This document shows, piece by piece, positions 12,601 to 25,200 of a DNA stretch of 64,000 nt. Each line of letters begins with the position of its first letter. The stretch's first letter is position 1. The position numbers and the translations under genes were made by a program. This stretch comes from Gossypium raimondii. Taxonomy: Eukaryota > Streptophyta > Magnoliopsida > Malvales > Malvaceae. The notes beneath the pieces are model-generated. The model did not search any database, was not told the DNA's origin, and was given only the letters and a program-made list of their open reading frames with translations. The stretch is from contig NC_068576.1 in assembly GCF_025698545.1 (NCBI RefSeq), positions 53,044,390 through 53,108,389 on the forward strand. The letters run 5' to 3'.

Positions 12601-12897
12601 CTCGGTCCAGCATCCAGAGTAATCCCGACCTCAGAGAAATTTTGGTGATGTACTTTTGTTTTGATAATGTGGCATGTACCTAAGTGATATATAGGTTAAG
12701 TATAAGAGTTTTGTGATTGTGGTTTTAGAACGATGTTTTAAATTGATTATAAGTATGAAATGGAACTAATATGACATATTTGATTAAAGTATGCTATGTC
12801 TGTTATTTATTTGTGAATTAGTTATAAGTTATCCGATATGTCTGGTAATACTCTATAACCCTGTTCCGGTGACGATTTGGGGTTAGGGGGTGTTACA
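9623..12897 (+). repeat. 5' LTR (3275 bp)
   Basis: TGTAACAGCCC...GGGGTGTTACA, same ends as the solo LTR at 4104. An (AT)n run at about 10083-10106 is followed by a purine-rich AAAGAAAGAA stretch. These could mark the TATA/transcription start area, but that is unproven. The middle contains short stem-loop repeats (11577-11753). Confidence 0.93.
11577..11753 (+). repeat. Array of five small inverted repeats in the 5' LTR
   Basis: Five hairpin-forming words follow one another: GCAC-TTAT-GTGC (11577-11588), ATTCGATAC-TTTGT-GTGTCGAAT (11607-11629), an ATTCACAC...GTGTTGAAT stem with a bulge (11651-11672), GGTAC-TAT-GTAtC (about 11721-11733) and GGCAC-TAT-GTGCC (11741-11753). The loops all read T(T)AT or TTTGT. 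The 3' LTR has the same array at 17974-18150. Confidence 0.75.
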
Positions 12898-12902
12898 TTT
12901 AG

Positions 12903-12914
12903 TGGTATCAGAGC
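12903..12914 (+). other. Primer-binding site (tRNA-Met type)
   Basis: TGGTATCAGAGC begins 5 bp after the end of the 5' LTR. It is the classic initiator tRNA-Met complement used by many plant LTR retrotransposons to prime minus-strand synthesis. Confidence 0.9.
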
Positions 12915-15900
12915 TTTGCAGGTTTAGTCGATTCTCGGACTAAATTGAGCTCGAAATTGAGTCTAGAGGTACATGCCATAATTGAGTCGAATTGAGTCGG
13001 GATTTGGATGCTGATATATTTGCTTATGTTTTAGAGTTGAAAATGTCGAATGAATATGATGATGAATATTATGTTATATGTTTCATTGTAAAATAAATTA
13101 TAGTGCTATACGAACTGTTGAATTGATAACTAAATTATAAAATATATAAAAGTAATATATGAAGTAGATGATAAGGATTATTAAGGAATTATGGATGAAT
13201 AGTAAGTTTTGAAATATATTACATGTGCTAAAGATAGAGAAGATATAAATGCACGAATTATTGGTACAAGAATTAAATTGTAAAGCATGTAAAAGTATTA
13301 TGCGAAAAGTGTAAAAGTGATATGCATGCATGAATGAAAGAAATTTGCCCAAGTAGACGAGGTTAGAACTATTAGGATATTAAGGGAGTTTAGCATGCTC
13401 TCTAATTATTAGCACATCGGTGCTCTCTGATATTTAGCACGTCAGTGCTCTCTGAATATTAGCACGCTCTCTGATCACTAGCACGTTAGTGCTCTCCGTT
13501 TAGCACATTTGTGCTCTCTGTTTAATAGTGCATAATAATGCACCTCTGTATCAGTCCCGTATATCCTAAGTGTTCTATTTCGTCTACTGGGTCTCTGCTA
13601 AAGAAAAAAAAATTATTACAAGATAAAAGATTATCTTTGATTCAATGATGAATGATTATAAAGGAAAATAAGTTACAAAGCTGTGAATAAATAAGCATGT
13701 ATTTGTAATAAAATAATTTAAAGTTGTGAATAAGTAAATGTTATTTAGTTTTGTATGGAAATTTAAAATAGTAATCCTTATAGATAAGGATGAAAATATG
13801 CATTTATACATTTAAGGAGTAACCTTGATAAATGAGAAATGTTTTACTAATAGACAAAAATGTCTCCAATCGATCTAGTTCAAGCGGTGATGAAAGTGAT
13901 ATTTGAGTATTTGATAGAGAAAGGGGAGTTGCCTATATGAGTAAAGATTTATAAGGTACGAAATGAATGTTTGTAATGAATATATTGACGATAAAAGTCA
14001 TGTTATGTGTATATATATATATATATATATAAGTATATATATGAGAGTTAAAATTTTGAGGCTTTACGACCTTCACCCCCTCACCTGAACAATGGAATTT
14101 ACAAGAATTATATTCATTAAGTTTACAAGTGTGAAATTGAAGAGTTCAATAATTGAAGGAATAATAATGCAGTCAGAGTTGTGGATGGGATAGCAAGTAA
14201 AGAGGGTTCCAGAAAAGATATCAAATTTTTAAATGATTATTTGGGATTCGCAATGTCGCTATTAATGAAAAAGCTATTCACGAGTAATCGACTTATTCAG
14301 GTATAAAATTTAAAGAGCAGGTTAATCGAAATTTCTTCTGAATTGATTTCTTTAATGATTGGGATAATGCGAGATTAATGATGACTTTAGTAATCAGTGG
14401 GATTGTGTTGAAAATTGCAAACATATCTGAATGCCGTTGTTATAATCGAGTATTTTACAATGATCTCTTCTGGGTATTCTATATGGGTATTCTATATGCT
14501 CTTTTATCCTCAGAGGTATATGCAATTATTTATTTTCAGATATGATTCTTATCATATAGCAAGGTTGCTTAATCGTATTGTTAGACGGAATTATTATTAG
14601 TCTGGTTAATTCATGATCGGGATTCCTCTATCTTTCTTTGGTTTTCTAATCTATTATGTTCGATAGAAGATTTGATGATAAGACTCATATGAAACTATTT
14701 TCTATTTCTACTGGTTGAAGCTCCGAATTACATATATGGAATTTATATTGTCTTTATCACAACTATTACTAGTGCGTACAAGCGATATTCTTCTTGTGGA
14801 TTTTCTTTGGGATATTCTTGTGGATTTTCTCTGGGATATTCTTTTGGATTTTCTCTGGGATATCATCGATCTCTTTATCATTCAATGTGGTTTTTCTTCT
14901 CGAAAATTCAGTATAGCTTCACATCTTGGATTTTATTATCTCGATTTTCTTATTATTCTTATGGTCTAATCTTATTTATTAACCATGGTTCATCCGTACA
15001 AGATATTCATTGGCCGGAGGTAACTATATTTATTACTGTTATAAATCTTGGTTTGATCATGGGAACTTCGGTGATATGGATCTCGATTATAGAAGTTGTA
15101 TTATCTTGCCTTTGGTTGTTATTGGGACTACTTGGTTTTCTTCATCTATTTTGGAGTGCATTATTGATGTTGAAGTATTGTTCTATCTATACGGTTGGAA
15201 CGTCGGTTCTATTATGGCATTATGGTTTTAATCTATCGATGGTTGTGGCTTGGTATAGTTTAAAGCTTGATGTTAATGATTGAAATATTTTTATTATATA
15301 TAATTCCTTTCTAGTTTTCGTGAAAGGGTTGACATCGGCAAAAGTGTAGATGGAGGAAGATTGAGCTCAAACTTGTATTTTGGTTTTCACTTCTCAGGTA
15401 ATTCTGAAATTATGTCAACAAGTCAATAATGGAATGTCAAAATTCGTTTGAGTTAAATGCTATTTGTGGAAATTTTCGATTGGTGTTCCGAGAGGATTAT
15501 GATATATGGTATATCTGGATTGTTTTGACAACAAGAAGATTGGATTATTCTGAAATGTTATTATCTGATGGATAAAATCGACTCAGTTGTTTTAATCAGT
15601 GGGTTATTCATTGAAAAGTTAATTGAGTTATAATCGGTGATGGAATCGGTACATCTTGGGTCTCCACAATGGGTTTAACTTATCTGCTTTTCTTCTCATG
15701 AATGGGTTTCCAAGGTCTTCGTTCAAAGGTATTAAATAAGATAATTCGGGTTTCTCAGTTATGTTTCGACAGACAATTACTGGAAATTTCTTTGTAGTTA
15801 TACTACTAGTGAAAAAGTGATGGCAAGAGAACATCAGAGCTACTCAATTAAGTTCAGGCATAGTATCAATTTCTAAAATGAGTTTTAATATGAGTTCGGA

Positions 15901-16009
15901 AGTGATATGAGTTATGATTAATTTTTATGGACTTCGATTGAAAGGGTGGAAGAAAGATTTGACTTAATAGCCTGTATCAGGTGAGAAATTCCGAGGACGA
16001 AATTTTTTT
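12915..16009 (+). other. Internal domain of the non-autonomous element
   Basis: About 3.1 kb of AT-rich DNA without recognisable retroelement protein motifs. It holds a hairpin array (13411-13543), an (AT)n run near 14012-14031, and T-rich open frames at 14715-14969 and 14807-15283. The second frame encodes a 158-residue hydrophobic peptide starting with a GYSxGFSLGYS-type repeat. That peptide comes from a DNA repeat of TTCTTGTGGATTTTCT-like units (14789-14862) and may be meaningless. I see no homology to a known protein. Confidence 0.5.
13411..13543 (+). repeat. Hairpin array AGCAC-N4-GTGCT in the internal domain
   Basis: AGCAC-N4-GTGCT occurs at 13411-13424, 13436-13449, 13480-13493 and 13502-13515, with loops ATCG, GTCA, GTTA and ATTT. 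A related stem GTGCAT-AATA-ATGCAC follows at 13528-13543. The spacer is usually CTCTCTGA. Stems are constant while loops vary. Confidence 0.85.
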
Positions 16010-16022
16010 AAGGGGGGAAGAG
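16010..16022 (+). other. Polypurine tract
   Basis: AAGGGGGGAAGAG directly precedes the 3' LTR, in the position and composition required for plus-strand priming. Confidence 0.9.
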
Positions 16023-16023
16023 T

Positions 16024-19000
16024 TGTAACAGCCCAATTTTCAGTAGTGTCAGAACAATGATTTGAGATCACTAAATTCGATGAAAAAGTTAGAAATATTT
16101 TTGAATCAGTGAATTTTGTGATTTAAAAGAAATTATTAGGTAAATTGGGTCAAAAACGAGGTATCGAGACCTCGATATCATAAACTGAGCCGTAAATATT
16201 TTTATAAATATTTACAGAGTGTCAATAGGATAATATTAAAGTTTCGTTAAGAAATTTTAACGTTTTGATAGTTAATTATGAAAAGGATTAAATTGCAATA
16301 GGGATAAAAGTTTAATTATAGATTAAAGAAAAGTTAAAAGGACCAAATAGGCAATTATGCCTTTTTCCAAAGTTGAGGCGGCATAAGTATAAAAATATGA
16401 GATTTTTATGTGTTAAAAATATTATTATATTATAGTAATGATTATGTTTTTATATTATATTATTATTAATATATTATATTATATTATATATATATATATA
16501 TATCAAAAGAAAGAATAGAAATGAGAAAGAAAGAAACAGAGAGCAAAACGAAACAGAGAAGGGAGAAAGAAGAAAAAGAAAGAGAGCGACGGTTCAGGGG
16601 TTTCAAAACTTCTAAATTCAATTGGTAAATCAATTTAGTCCCTTTTTCTTATGGTTTTGATATTTTTGGTATCCTAGAACAAAATACTACTTGATTTAAG
16701 TTGAAATTTTGGAAGTTAGTAAATTTTTAGATGTTGTTCATGTTGAATTAATTGATGAATTAGAGGTTAAAATGATTGAATTTTAAGTTAGAAGTTAGTA
16801 GAAGGTTGATTTGTAAAATAAAACATAAGTTTTGAATTAATAGGGACTAAATTGAGAGAATTTCGAAATTAGGGATTTATGATGAAACTGAAGAATTAAA
16901 ATGAGTATATAGTGAGAATTAAGAGAGAATATGGAGTTAAATTAGGAAAAATAAAATTAGTATTGATAAGGGATTAAATTAGAGTTTATGTAAAGTTTAG
17001 GTATAAATGGAAATATTTTAATGGAATTGTGTATTAATAATTTTAATTGTTTAATTACGTAGCTAATGTCGTGCAATAGTCATTGTCCAGAAATGAAAGG
17101 AGCAGTGGACAAGGATTGACTCGAGAGAAATTTCGGTTAGTATTACTATAATTCAAATTTAATTATTAATTGTTAAAATTTAAATTAATATACATGATAA
17201 GCAAATTGAGGTAAGAATCATGATTGAATTAAATGAAAATACGTATTGGTATTGAAATTATAAATAGCAATTGTTGAATTTTGAATAATATGTTTAGTAA
17301 ATAAAATAAGGTGAATATTGATATTGAATTGTATGTGAATTGAATGGAAATTACTAGTGATATGATTTGAATTAAAAGAATTAATGCGATATTGAATTGT
17401 ATGTTGATTGAAAAGTAATTAGTGATTTGAATTTCATTAAATAAATAAATAAATAAAATATAAAATATGAATTGAATAAAAGTGAATTAAAATATGAAAA
17501 GTGTGAATACATGAATCAAGTATGATTACATGTGAATGTCGGAATATCTATTGGTAGATTAGAAAGTGGAAAGTAAATTTGAATAGAAATGTGATTATTG
17601 AATAGAAATTGAAATGGTTTGAATTGAATTATTGAATTGAACTGGAATATTGAAATTGGTGATTGATATGGATTTTATTAGAATTGAAATTGAGAATGTA
17701 GAGATTGATATGTGAAAGCGATCTTGAATCGAGTTATGGAATACTTAATATTGTTATGTGTCTTGCATTGAACTGTGAAAATCTTGAAGCAATGAATTAC
17801 TTGCAATCTTGTGAAACTGATTGGAATAATGAATTTATAATTGATACTGAACTAATATGGAAATTTTACTGGAAAGTAAATTAAATACCCTATTAACTAG
17901 TCGGGCTAGTCGGATATAGTTGGCATGCCATAGGATATGGAAGAGTACGGGTTATTGCCGACTTCTCGATCGAGCACTTATGTGCCGACTCATCATATCT
18001 TATCATTCTCGATTCGATACTTTGTGTGTCGAATATTATTATTATATCTTATGATTCAACACTTTGTGTGTTGAATCTTTATTATTCTTTATTCTTCGCT
18101 ATCTTCTTGTTCTTGATCGGTACTATGTACCGTATTAGGCACTATGTGCCGTATTGGTGTGATTGGTTGGAATCCGTGTATCCGTCAAAGTCCGAGTCAA
18201 GTTAATAGGGGTAAATGAATAATTTTGATAATATAAATTTTATTGCATGATCTTGAATATGAATTGAAATAAGACATTAAATTGAGGTATTGAAATGAAA
18301 TGTATGAACCATGGGTTCAAGAAATAGATAATGATATAGTTCATGAAATAGTTTTGGTAGTACGAGATGATGTAAAAATATAAGCAAAGAGAAGCAAACT
18401 GAAATAGCCATTGTTGAGAAATGAGAAATAAAAAAATGAAAATAAAATGATTTGAAATAGTGAAATAATATGTGAATTTAATTGAATACAAGTTATTGAA
18501 ATTTATTTATGGATTTAATGTATAAATTGAGTGTTAGAAGATTATAAGTGTAAATTGATTATAAATGAGCGAATCGAACTGAAAAATAGTTGTTATTATT
18601 ATTATTGTTGTTGAAACAAGTTGATTTAATATATTAAATGTTTATTAAAAGATTAAAAGTATAAATTGAATATAAATAGAAATGATAATGAATGAGTTGA
18701 TAAATTGATTGGATTTGTATGAACTGGAATGAGTTATTAGAATGAGATGTGGAAAAATCTAATAAATTTTTTATAGTGAAATAAGTTCGAATACACTTAA
18801 ATATAAGACTGAAATATTGCTTATTGTTATTAATGATCAAGTTGATTTAAAGTATGGGATAATTAATGAATAATTGTAGACATAAATTAAATGTATATAA
18901 TTTATCCATTAATGTTATTAATTTGAATTATGGTAATACCACTGAGTATTCCCATACTCAGCGTACGGTTGTTTCCGTGCGCAGGTTAGTAGGAAGCCAG

Positions 19001-19299
19001 TGCTCGGTCCAGCATCCAGAGTAATCCCGACCTCAGAGAAATTTTGGTGATGTACTTTTGTTTTGATAATGTGGCATGTACCTAAGTGATATATAGGTTA
19101 AGTATAAGAGTTTTGTGATTGTGGTTTTAGAACGATGTTTTAAATTGATTATAAGTATGAAATGGAACTAATATGACATATTTGATTAAAGTATGCTATG
19201 TCTGTTATTTATTTGTGAATTAGTTATAAGTTATCCGATATGTCTGGTAATACTCTATAACCCTGTTCCGGTGACGGTTTGGGGTTAGGGGGTGTTACA
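16024..19299 (+). repeat. 3' LTR (3276 bp)
   Basis: Same ends and near-identical sequence to the 5' LTR. The hairpin array lies at 17974-18150. The third and fourth stems are fully paired here (GATTCAACAC...GTGTTGAATC at 18053-18077 and CGGTAC-TAT-GTACCG at 18118-18132). Confidence 0.93.
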
Positions 19300-19607
19300 T
19301 TGATAGTAAGGATGTTTAGTCAGTTTGTATATATTTTCTTACTTCCAAGATCATTTCATAATTGTAAAGGATCTATACATCCAGGAAGGTATTGTTTGAT
19401 ATTTCAGTTGCTTCATTGCTATAGCTTACTGTAGGTGTATTTTTTACATAATGTAAATGATCATCGTTACAGTAATTAAATGGAAGTTCTCTCCTTCATT
19501 TTAAATCGTTGACAATTATGCAAACAGATACTTGAATTTCCTTGTTTCTTTCATTAAATGATGAAAGATGCCAGTTTTAAGTTCTTTTCTTTTCTTTTAT
19601 CTATTAA

Positions 19608-22264
19608 CGGTACCCCGCTTTTAAAACCATATAAAAATCTTCCATCAAAAGATTTATCTCTGGAGTGTTTAGTGATGGATATATCTGGATGGTAGTGTTA
19701 AATGAAATTTACTGTTCTCTTTTCCTAGTCCAGCCTTACTAGTGCCTGTTGTTACAATAATTTCAATCCCCTTTGATTGATCCAAGGTGATTTGTTTTTA
19801 CCAGATATTATTAACATATATAACAATTGTCTCTGGTTATTTTCTGATGAATATTTGATAAACATTTTCTTTGAGGTCTAACTAGACTAACAGGTAATGA
19901 AAATCATCCATCCTAGGTTGAGAACAGTTTTTTATATTTTTCTTGAAACATTTTTTGGTTATTCAATTTCAGTTTCTTTGTGCAAATAGACATGTAAAAG
20001 CTACTTATTGGCCTTATAAACTTAGTACATATTCCTTTCCAAGAAAATTTTGTGTCATTGCCTTGTATAGAATCACTTATTAGGTTGTTATTGGACCAAC
20101 GTTAATGCTGGAAACAGTGAACTTTACGGTAAATATTAAAGGTTCTATCGCAAGTTGGACTAAGCCGAATGTTTCAATCTAATTGTTGCTTATAGTCCAT
20201 CTTTTTCAAGCACTTGCCTTCTTCTTCTTAGCTCATACTTGGTATTTGAGAATTGAGAATAGTGGATGCTGAGTCTGAATGGAAACAGTTTTTCTCAGAG
20301 TTTCCGATCAAACAAATCTTTTTGTTTCATAACAGGTTTCTAGGAAAAACAGCAGTCCTATTTGCAAATACATATTTCACCCTACTGTTTTGGTGTATTT
20401 TTTTATTTCTATGGTATTGATGTGAAGGTGATGTAGCTTATTTGTCGTAGCTCTGACTGGTTTGTCCTTTTCTTAGTAAATGGGGTTGATTATCCTTTTA
20501 GTCATGCTGCAATTGCTGTATATATTTGAGAAGAGATATTCGGTGTGTCCAAAGATAAGTATACACCTGTCACTTGCAGATACTGAGAAGACTACTGGAA
20601 CAGAACATGTTAGCAGGTGCAGAACATCAAGGTTGCATGCATTAGCCATATATCATATTAAGGTAGGAGTGAAGATGTCTGGAAAGACACTTCAACTAGT
20701 GTTGTAAAGGGCTTTAATAACAGGTATATTTCTTTGGTTGCTTAAATTTTATATTAACCACTTGTAGCTATATAATTCAAGCCACTTAATGCTATTATTG
20801 AATTCGACTGTGACATCAAACCAATGAGGCTTTTTATTTACATCTCTGATACGAACAAATTAAGGAAGTGAATTTTTATAGCTAAGAACATTATGGGGAA
20901 ATAGCATCTCAGACAATAACTTGTCCATTTCCTCATGATACGGATGTCTGTCGAAACTGACATACTACCCTGTAACTAGGCACATGTCATGTTTATCCTT
21001 CAAGCTTCATGGTTATCCACTTCACAATCAAAAAGGAATTCGCTTTATTTATCAAGACGAATATATGTTGAACCCTTCATTGCTTAATCTCATCGATATT
21101 GCAGGAATATGGTATGAAAGACATAATACTCATTTAACAAAATATGGCATGAACAACAACACGTAATGCACAAGATGTAATATGAATTATTAACTTAACG
21201 GAATTCATTAAATACATTAAATATGATTCTTCTGATGATGATGATGATGATGTAATTATCCAAAATACAAACAATACTGCAGCTCTTAAATTATTATGGG
21301 TTCCACAAAAGAAAAAGAGATTCTGGGCTTGTTTTATTTGTAAAATGATAAGTTTGAGCATCTGGGGTCTTTTGATTAATCAAAAATTTTTTTAATTGCG
21401 CTCCAAGCTAGGGAGCGGTATCAATGGGATCCCATGTTTGTCCAACTGGCCAACAATGGAACAAATTGGCTTACAAATTGTAGAGCAAAGGATTATCTTC
21501 ACGTGATTGCTCGAAACGCAAGCAGCATCCATTGTTATTGTGCTATATTTTTTATATGATATGTATTTTTTTCCCTGAGTTTCGATCCTAAAATTTAAGA
21601 GACCCTACCATGGATTTTTGTTCTGTTATATTCTACCTATTGACATAGAATCCTGCAAGCTGCAAGGATGTATATATATAAAACAATAATTGAAAGGTTG
21701 AACAATTTTTTAGTTGATTCTCAAACAAAAGAGTATTCATTTTTCTTCACTTCTCAGATGAACGAAAGGTCATTTTTGGCATGCTACCCATCTATTACAG
21801 AACCTCGTTGCTAGCAAAACTTCTTTGATTCTATACATATAATAAACATATTCACAATTTTAAAGAAGCTTGTGTGGTCCTATTATATTTAACATCACAC
21901 CAAGGATTGATTAATTCTTAGGGGGATCACAATTCAAAGATGAATTTCCAGTATTGGGCATCAAATATTAGTTCCCTAAATCGATCAAACGCAGATAATT
22001 CCTTCAAAAAAAAAACAAGTGCCAGTCACAGTACTTAATAATTTTGAAGCAAAAGCAAAGAACTTAACTTTCTTTGCTTGAAATTATACTTGTTTCTTTA
22101 CCATATTCAATATGTACATGTAAAGAGGGCTTCAACCTTATTTTGAAGTCAACCGAAGGACTTATATATATATATATATATATTACAAAGTTACAAACAC
22201 AAAATCTTAATGAAAGTGACTTGTTCACTCCAACTCCAGAGAAACATTATTATCAATATCCATA
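19608..22264. other. Spacer between PAP2 region and NPF gene
   Basis: No convincing gene. Sequences such as TTTTCTTAG (about 20468-20476) and TCACTTGCAG (20571-20580) look like 3' splice sites, so exons of a spliced 3' UTR of the PAP2 transcript could lie around 20477-20710. This is speculative. A (GAT)n run lies near 21230-21252 and an (AT)n run at 22163-22183. The right end (about 21900-22264) probably includes the 3' UTR of the minus-strand NPF gene. Confidence 0.35.
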
Positions 22265-25200
22265 TTAATGGAATGTAGCTTCTGCTTCTTCTAATTCAAT
22301 CCCTTCATCCGCAAGTCTCTTGTCTTTGTACACATACCACTTAGCAAACACCAAGAAAATTACCAAGTTCAAACAACTCAGGATTGCCAAAAGCCAGTAG
22401 AAGTCATAAAGCCTCCCTTGGTTCAGATTGTCTGGCAACCATAGATGCTTGGTTCCAGTCACCTTGTGAACTATAGTAACCAGCACAGAACTAACGAAAA
22501 ACCCTAATGAAAGGGTACTCAAAAACAAACCCGTGCTCATTGTTTTCATCCCTTTCGGGCATTCCCTCAAGAAAAAATCGAGCTGCCCTATGTATGTAAA
22601 GGCCTCCCCAGCCCCCACCAGCAAAAACTGGGGGATCAGCCAGAACACGCTCATTGGGATTTGAGCTGATGGGTCATTTGTAAGTCCATGTGAGCTTGCG
22701 GACCTCAATCGCTTGATTTCCGTCAGTGCAGCAGCTATCATTGTTATAATGGATAATACTAAACCCACCCCGATCCTCTGCAAAGGAGTTAACCCTTGTG
22801 GGTTTTTAAGCACTTTCCTTGCAATCGGAGCAATGATTCTGTCATAAATTGGGACAGTCAAAAGAATGCTGCCGACGAAAAAAACCGTGAGTGAGGCTGG
22901 AGGGATCTGGAATGTGCCAATGTGACGGTCCATGGTCGTAGCTTGAGACACGGAAAAGGTTGTCATTTGGGCATAGACAGTCCAAAATATGATAGTGGTT
23001 GCCCAAATAGGTAACATCCTTACCACCAATTTCACTTCTTCAACATCTGTTAAAGTAGCTAAGTTCCACTTGTTGGCCTCAGGCACAGATGGGTCCCTAA
23101 TCGCTGCCCTGTCCAAGAAACTGTACACAGTACCAAGCAATGAAACAAAAATTAGCCAATAATAAATAAAAGGTTATCCTAATGTGTTTTTTTAATTATG
23201 ACCCGTATATCAAAGGCAATTAAAGAATGTCCACAAGTGTCAAAAAAGATATGGTTACTATTAATAGAGCGTGATGCAAGGCAAGTAAACAGGCTTAACT
23301 GGGGATGGTGAAGGTGTAAAGTGATGGTTTGAATACAAGATTTCGTGAGGATCGATCGGGAGACAGTCTGGTTTGGTGGCTCGTGATCTCTTTTTCTATT
23401 CCTCACTGAATAATATTACCTCTAACTCACACATTAAAGTCTCAATCGCATGTTTTTTAATCATTTCATCTTTAAACACCCCATATATTTTACGGTCAAG
23501 ATTAAACTAGATATCTTATACAATGAAAAAGAGAGAGGAAATTTAATAATTACACTTTGATTGTCTTAAACACCCCCAAATGGCTGATGATTATCCATCA
23601 GGTATTGGTCTGCCACCTAACCTTATATTGCTGACATTTAAGATTGCACGTGTTCGTAATTAACTATACTAGTTTGAATCTCGATCGTATTCCATTGTTT
23701 AGATTAGTGGGAATCAACATAAAATTTTGGTGGTCTAATTTCTTGTATCCTTGTTTTATTAGCCTAGATCAAGATTTCACTTTTGATTCAATACAAGATT
23801 TTAGAAGGTAATGAAATCCATCAACTTCTCTTAACTTTACGTATTAAGATTAGTCAAGTTAACATGTTCTTCGCATTACTTTTTATGAAAATATTTGTAT
23901 GAAGCAACAAAAATAACATGTTTAGCATGTCTTAATTATTTGTCCTCTATTCATGTTCATGTTTAGAAATGAAATAAAAGTAGAGATTGGTTTTGAAAAA
24001 GAATACTAACCGGAACTGCTTGCTGTGAGGCAACTTTTGCTTCTTCTTCTTGTTATTCATTCCCTCAGCTGCATCATCAATTTCGAAAAGCATCAATGAA
24101 TTAGATGGCAACTCCAAATGCCTCTTCTTATACGCAGCTACAAACACTGCGGCAATTTGGGTCAATGGGCTCCCCACCAATTTCTTGAAACGGTAGCGCT
24201 TGGTACCCGATAGAAACACCACTAACCCTATCACGATTGCACAAGCACAGATACCGTAGCCCCATTCACGTCCTAGATTGTCTTGGATGTACACCAGCAC
24301 GGTGACTGAACCAAGTGAGCCTATATTTATGAAGAAAAAGAACCAGTTGAAGAAGTTTGTCATCTGTGATTTCTCCTCAGGGTCCGACTCGTCGAACTGG
24401 TCTGACCCGAACCCTGAGACGCTTGATTTGAGTCCCCCGGTTCCAAGGGCTGTCAGGTAGAGAGCTAGGTAGAGAATAATGAGTTGTATGCCGCTTGCTG
24501 GGGTGCAAGTTGTTGCGCTGTCCCTGTTACATTTAGGAGGCCTTAAGCTTGGGATTATTGTTGAAATGGTCAATATGGTGACTCCCTGCTCGATAAAGTA
24601 ATTAAAGATTAATGAACTTTTAGCTTTTCATTTAATTTAAGGTGGGAAGTTAAACACGGAAGTAACAGGTTAAAGAAAATGAGAAAATAATTAATCTTCA
24701 GGTCAGAGGAAATGAATCTTACAGTTGCCTGAATTGTGGCGAAGATTGCGATGGTGAGATATCTGTGAATATGAGAGAATTCATGGTTAACTGAGAGTGG
24801 TGCATGCGAAAGTAGAAAAGGTGGTGGTGTGAGTTGGAGTTAGAGAAGAGGCCAAACCTGCCAAGAAAAGTGTCCGCAATGAAGCCACCCAACAGACATA
24901 GCATGAAAGAGGTGCCGAGGAAGTTGGTCACTGTGTTGGCTGCGGTAGCATTCCCCAAATGCATGGTCTCAGTCAAATACGTCACTAGATTAACAGCGAT
25001 ACCTAACGTTGTTAGCCTCTCACATGCCTCGCCACCTGACAGAGATATACACAAGCAAAATAAAACCCCATCCGCTTAGCTAACTCAAAACCAAAAACTC
25101 CTAGAAGATTTTTTTTTAAAGAAAAAGTAAAAGCAAAAACTAAAGCATCCAAATGGAAGAGGTGCGGGTAGGGGTGAGCATTCGATCGAATCGAATCGAA

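Larger units (their letters stand above)
9623..19299 (+). mobile_element. Complete non-autonomous LTR retrotransposon (LARD-like), 9677 bp
   Basis: Two long LTRs (9623-12897 and 16024-19299) begin TGTAACAGCCC and end GGTGTTACA. Perfect 5-bp target duplications TTGAT flank the element (9618-9622 and 19300-19304). A primer-binding site follows the 5' LTR and a polypurine tract precedes the 3' LTR. The internal domain is only 3126 bp, and I see no gag, protease, reverse transcriptase, RNase H or integrase motif in it. It must therefore be mobilised in trans, fitting the 'large retrotransposon derivative' type. The LTRs are nearly identical over most of their length, indicating a fairly recent insertion, except for a cluster of differences described under findings. 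Confidence 0.93.
9052..19607 (+). repeat. Tandem duplication copy B, split by an LTR element
   Basis: Copy B comprises 9052-9622 and 19305-19607. The intervening DNA is the retrotransposon 9623-19299 plus one copy of its 5-bp target duplication. Copy B lacks about 100 bp present in copy A (around 8700-8800). In copy A the uninterrupted target reads GGGTTTGATTGTAAGG, which confirms the insertion site independently. Confidence 0.8.

Noticed and set aside
13395-13545. Possible CRISPR-like array
   Set aside because: Repeats are short inverted repeats with 8-30-bp irregular gaps inside a plant retrotransposon. There are no uniform spacers and no cas genes.
20480-20707. 75-codon frame downstream of the PAP2 region
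   Set aside because: It crosses a plausible splice acceptor and has no recognisable domain, so at most it is untranslated exon sequence.
23179-23406. 75-codon minus-strand frame in NPF intron 4
   Set aside because: It lies wholly within an intron with good GT-AG borders and shows no transporter similarity.
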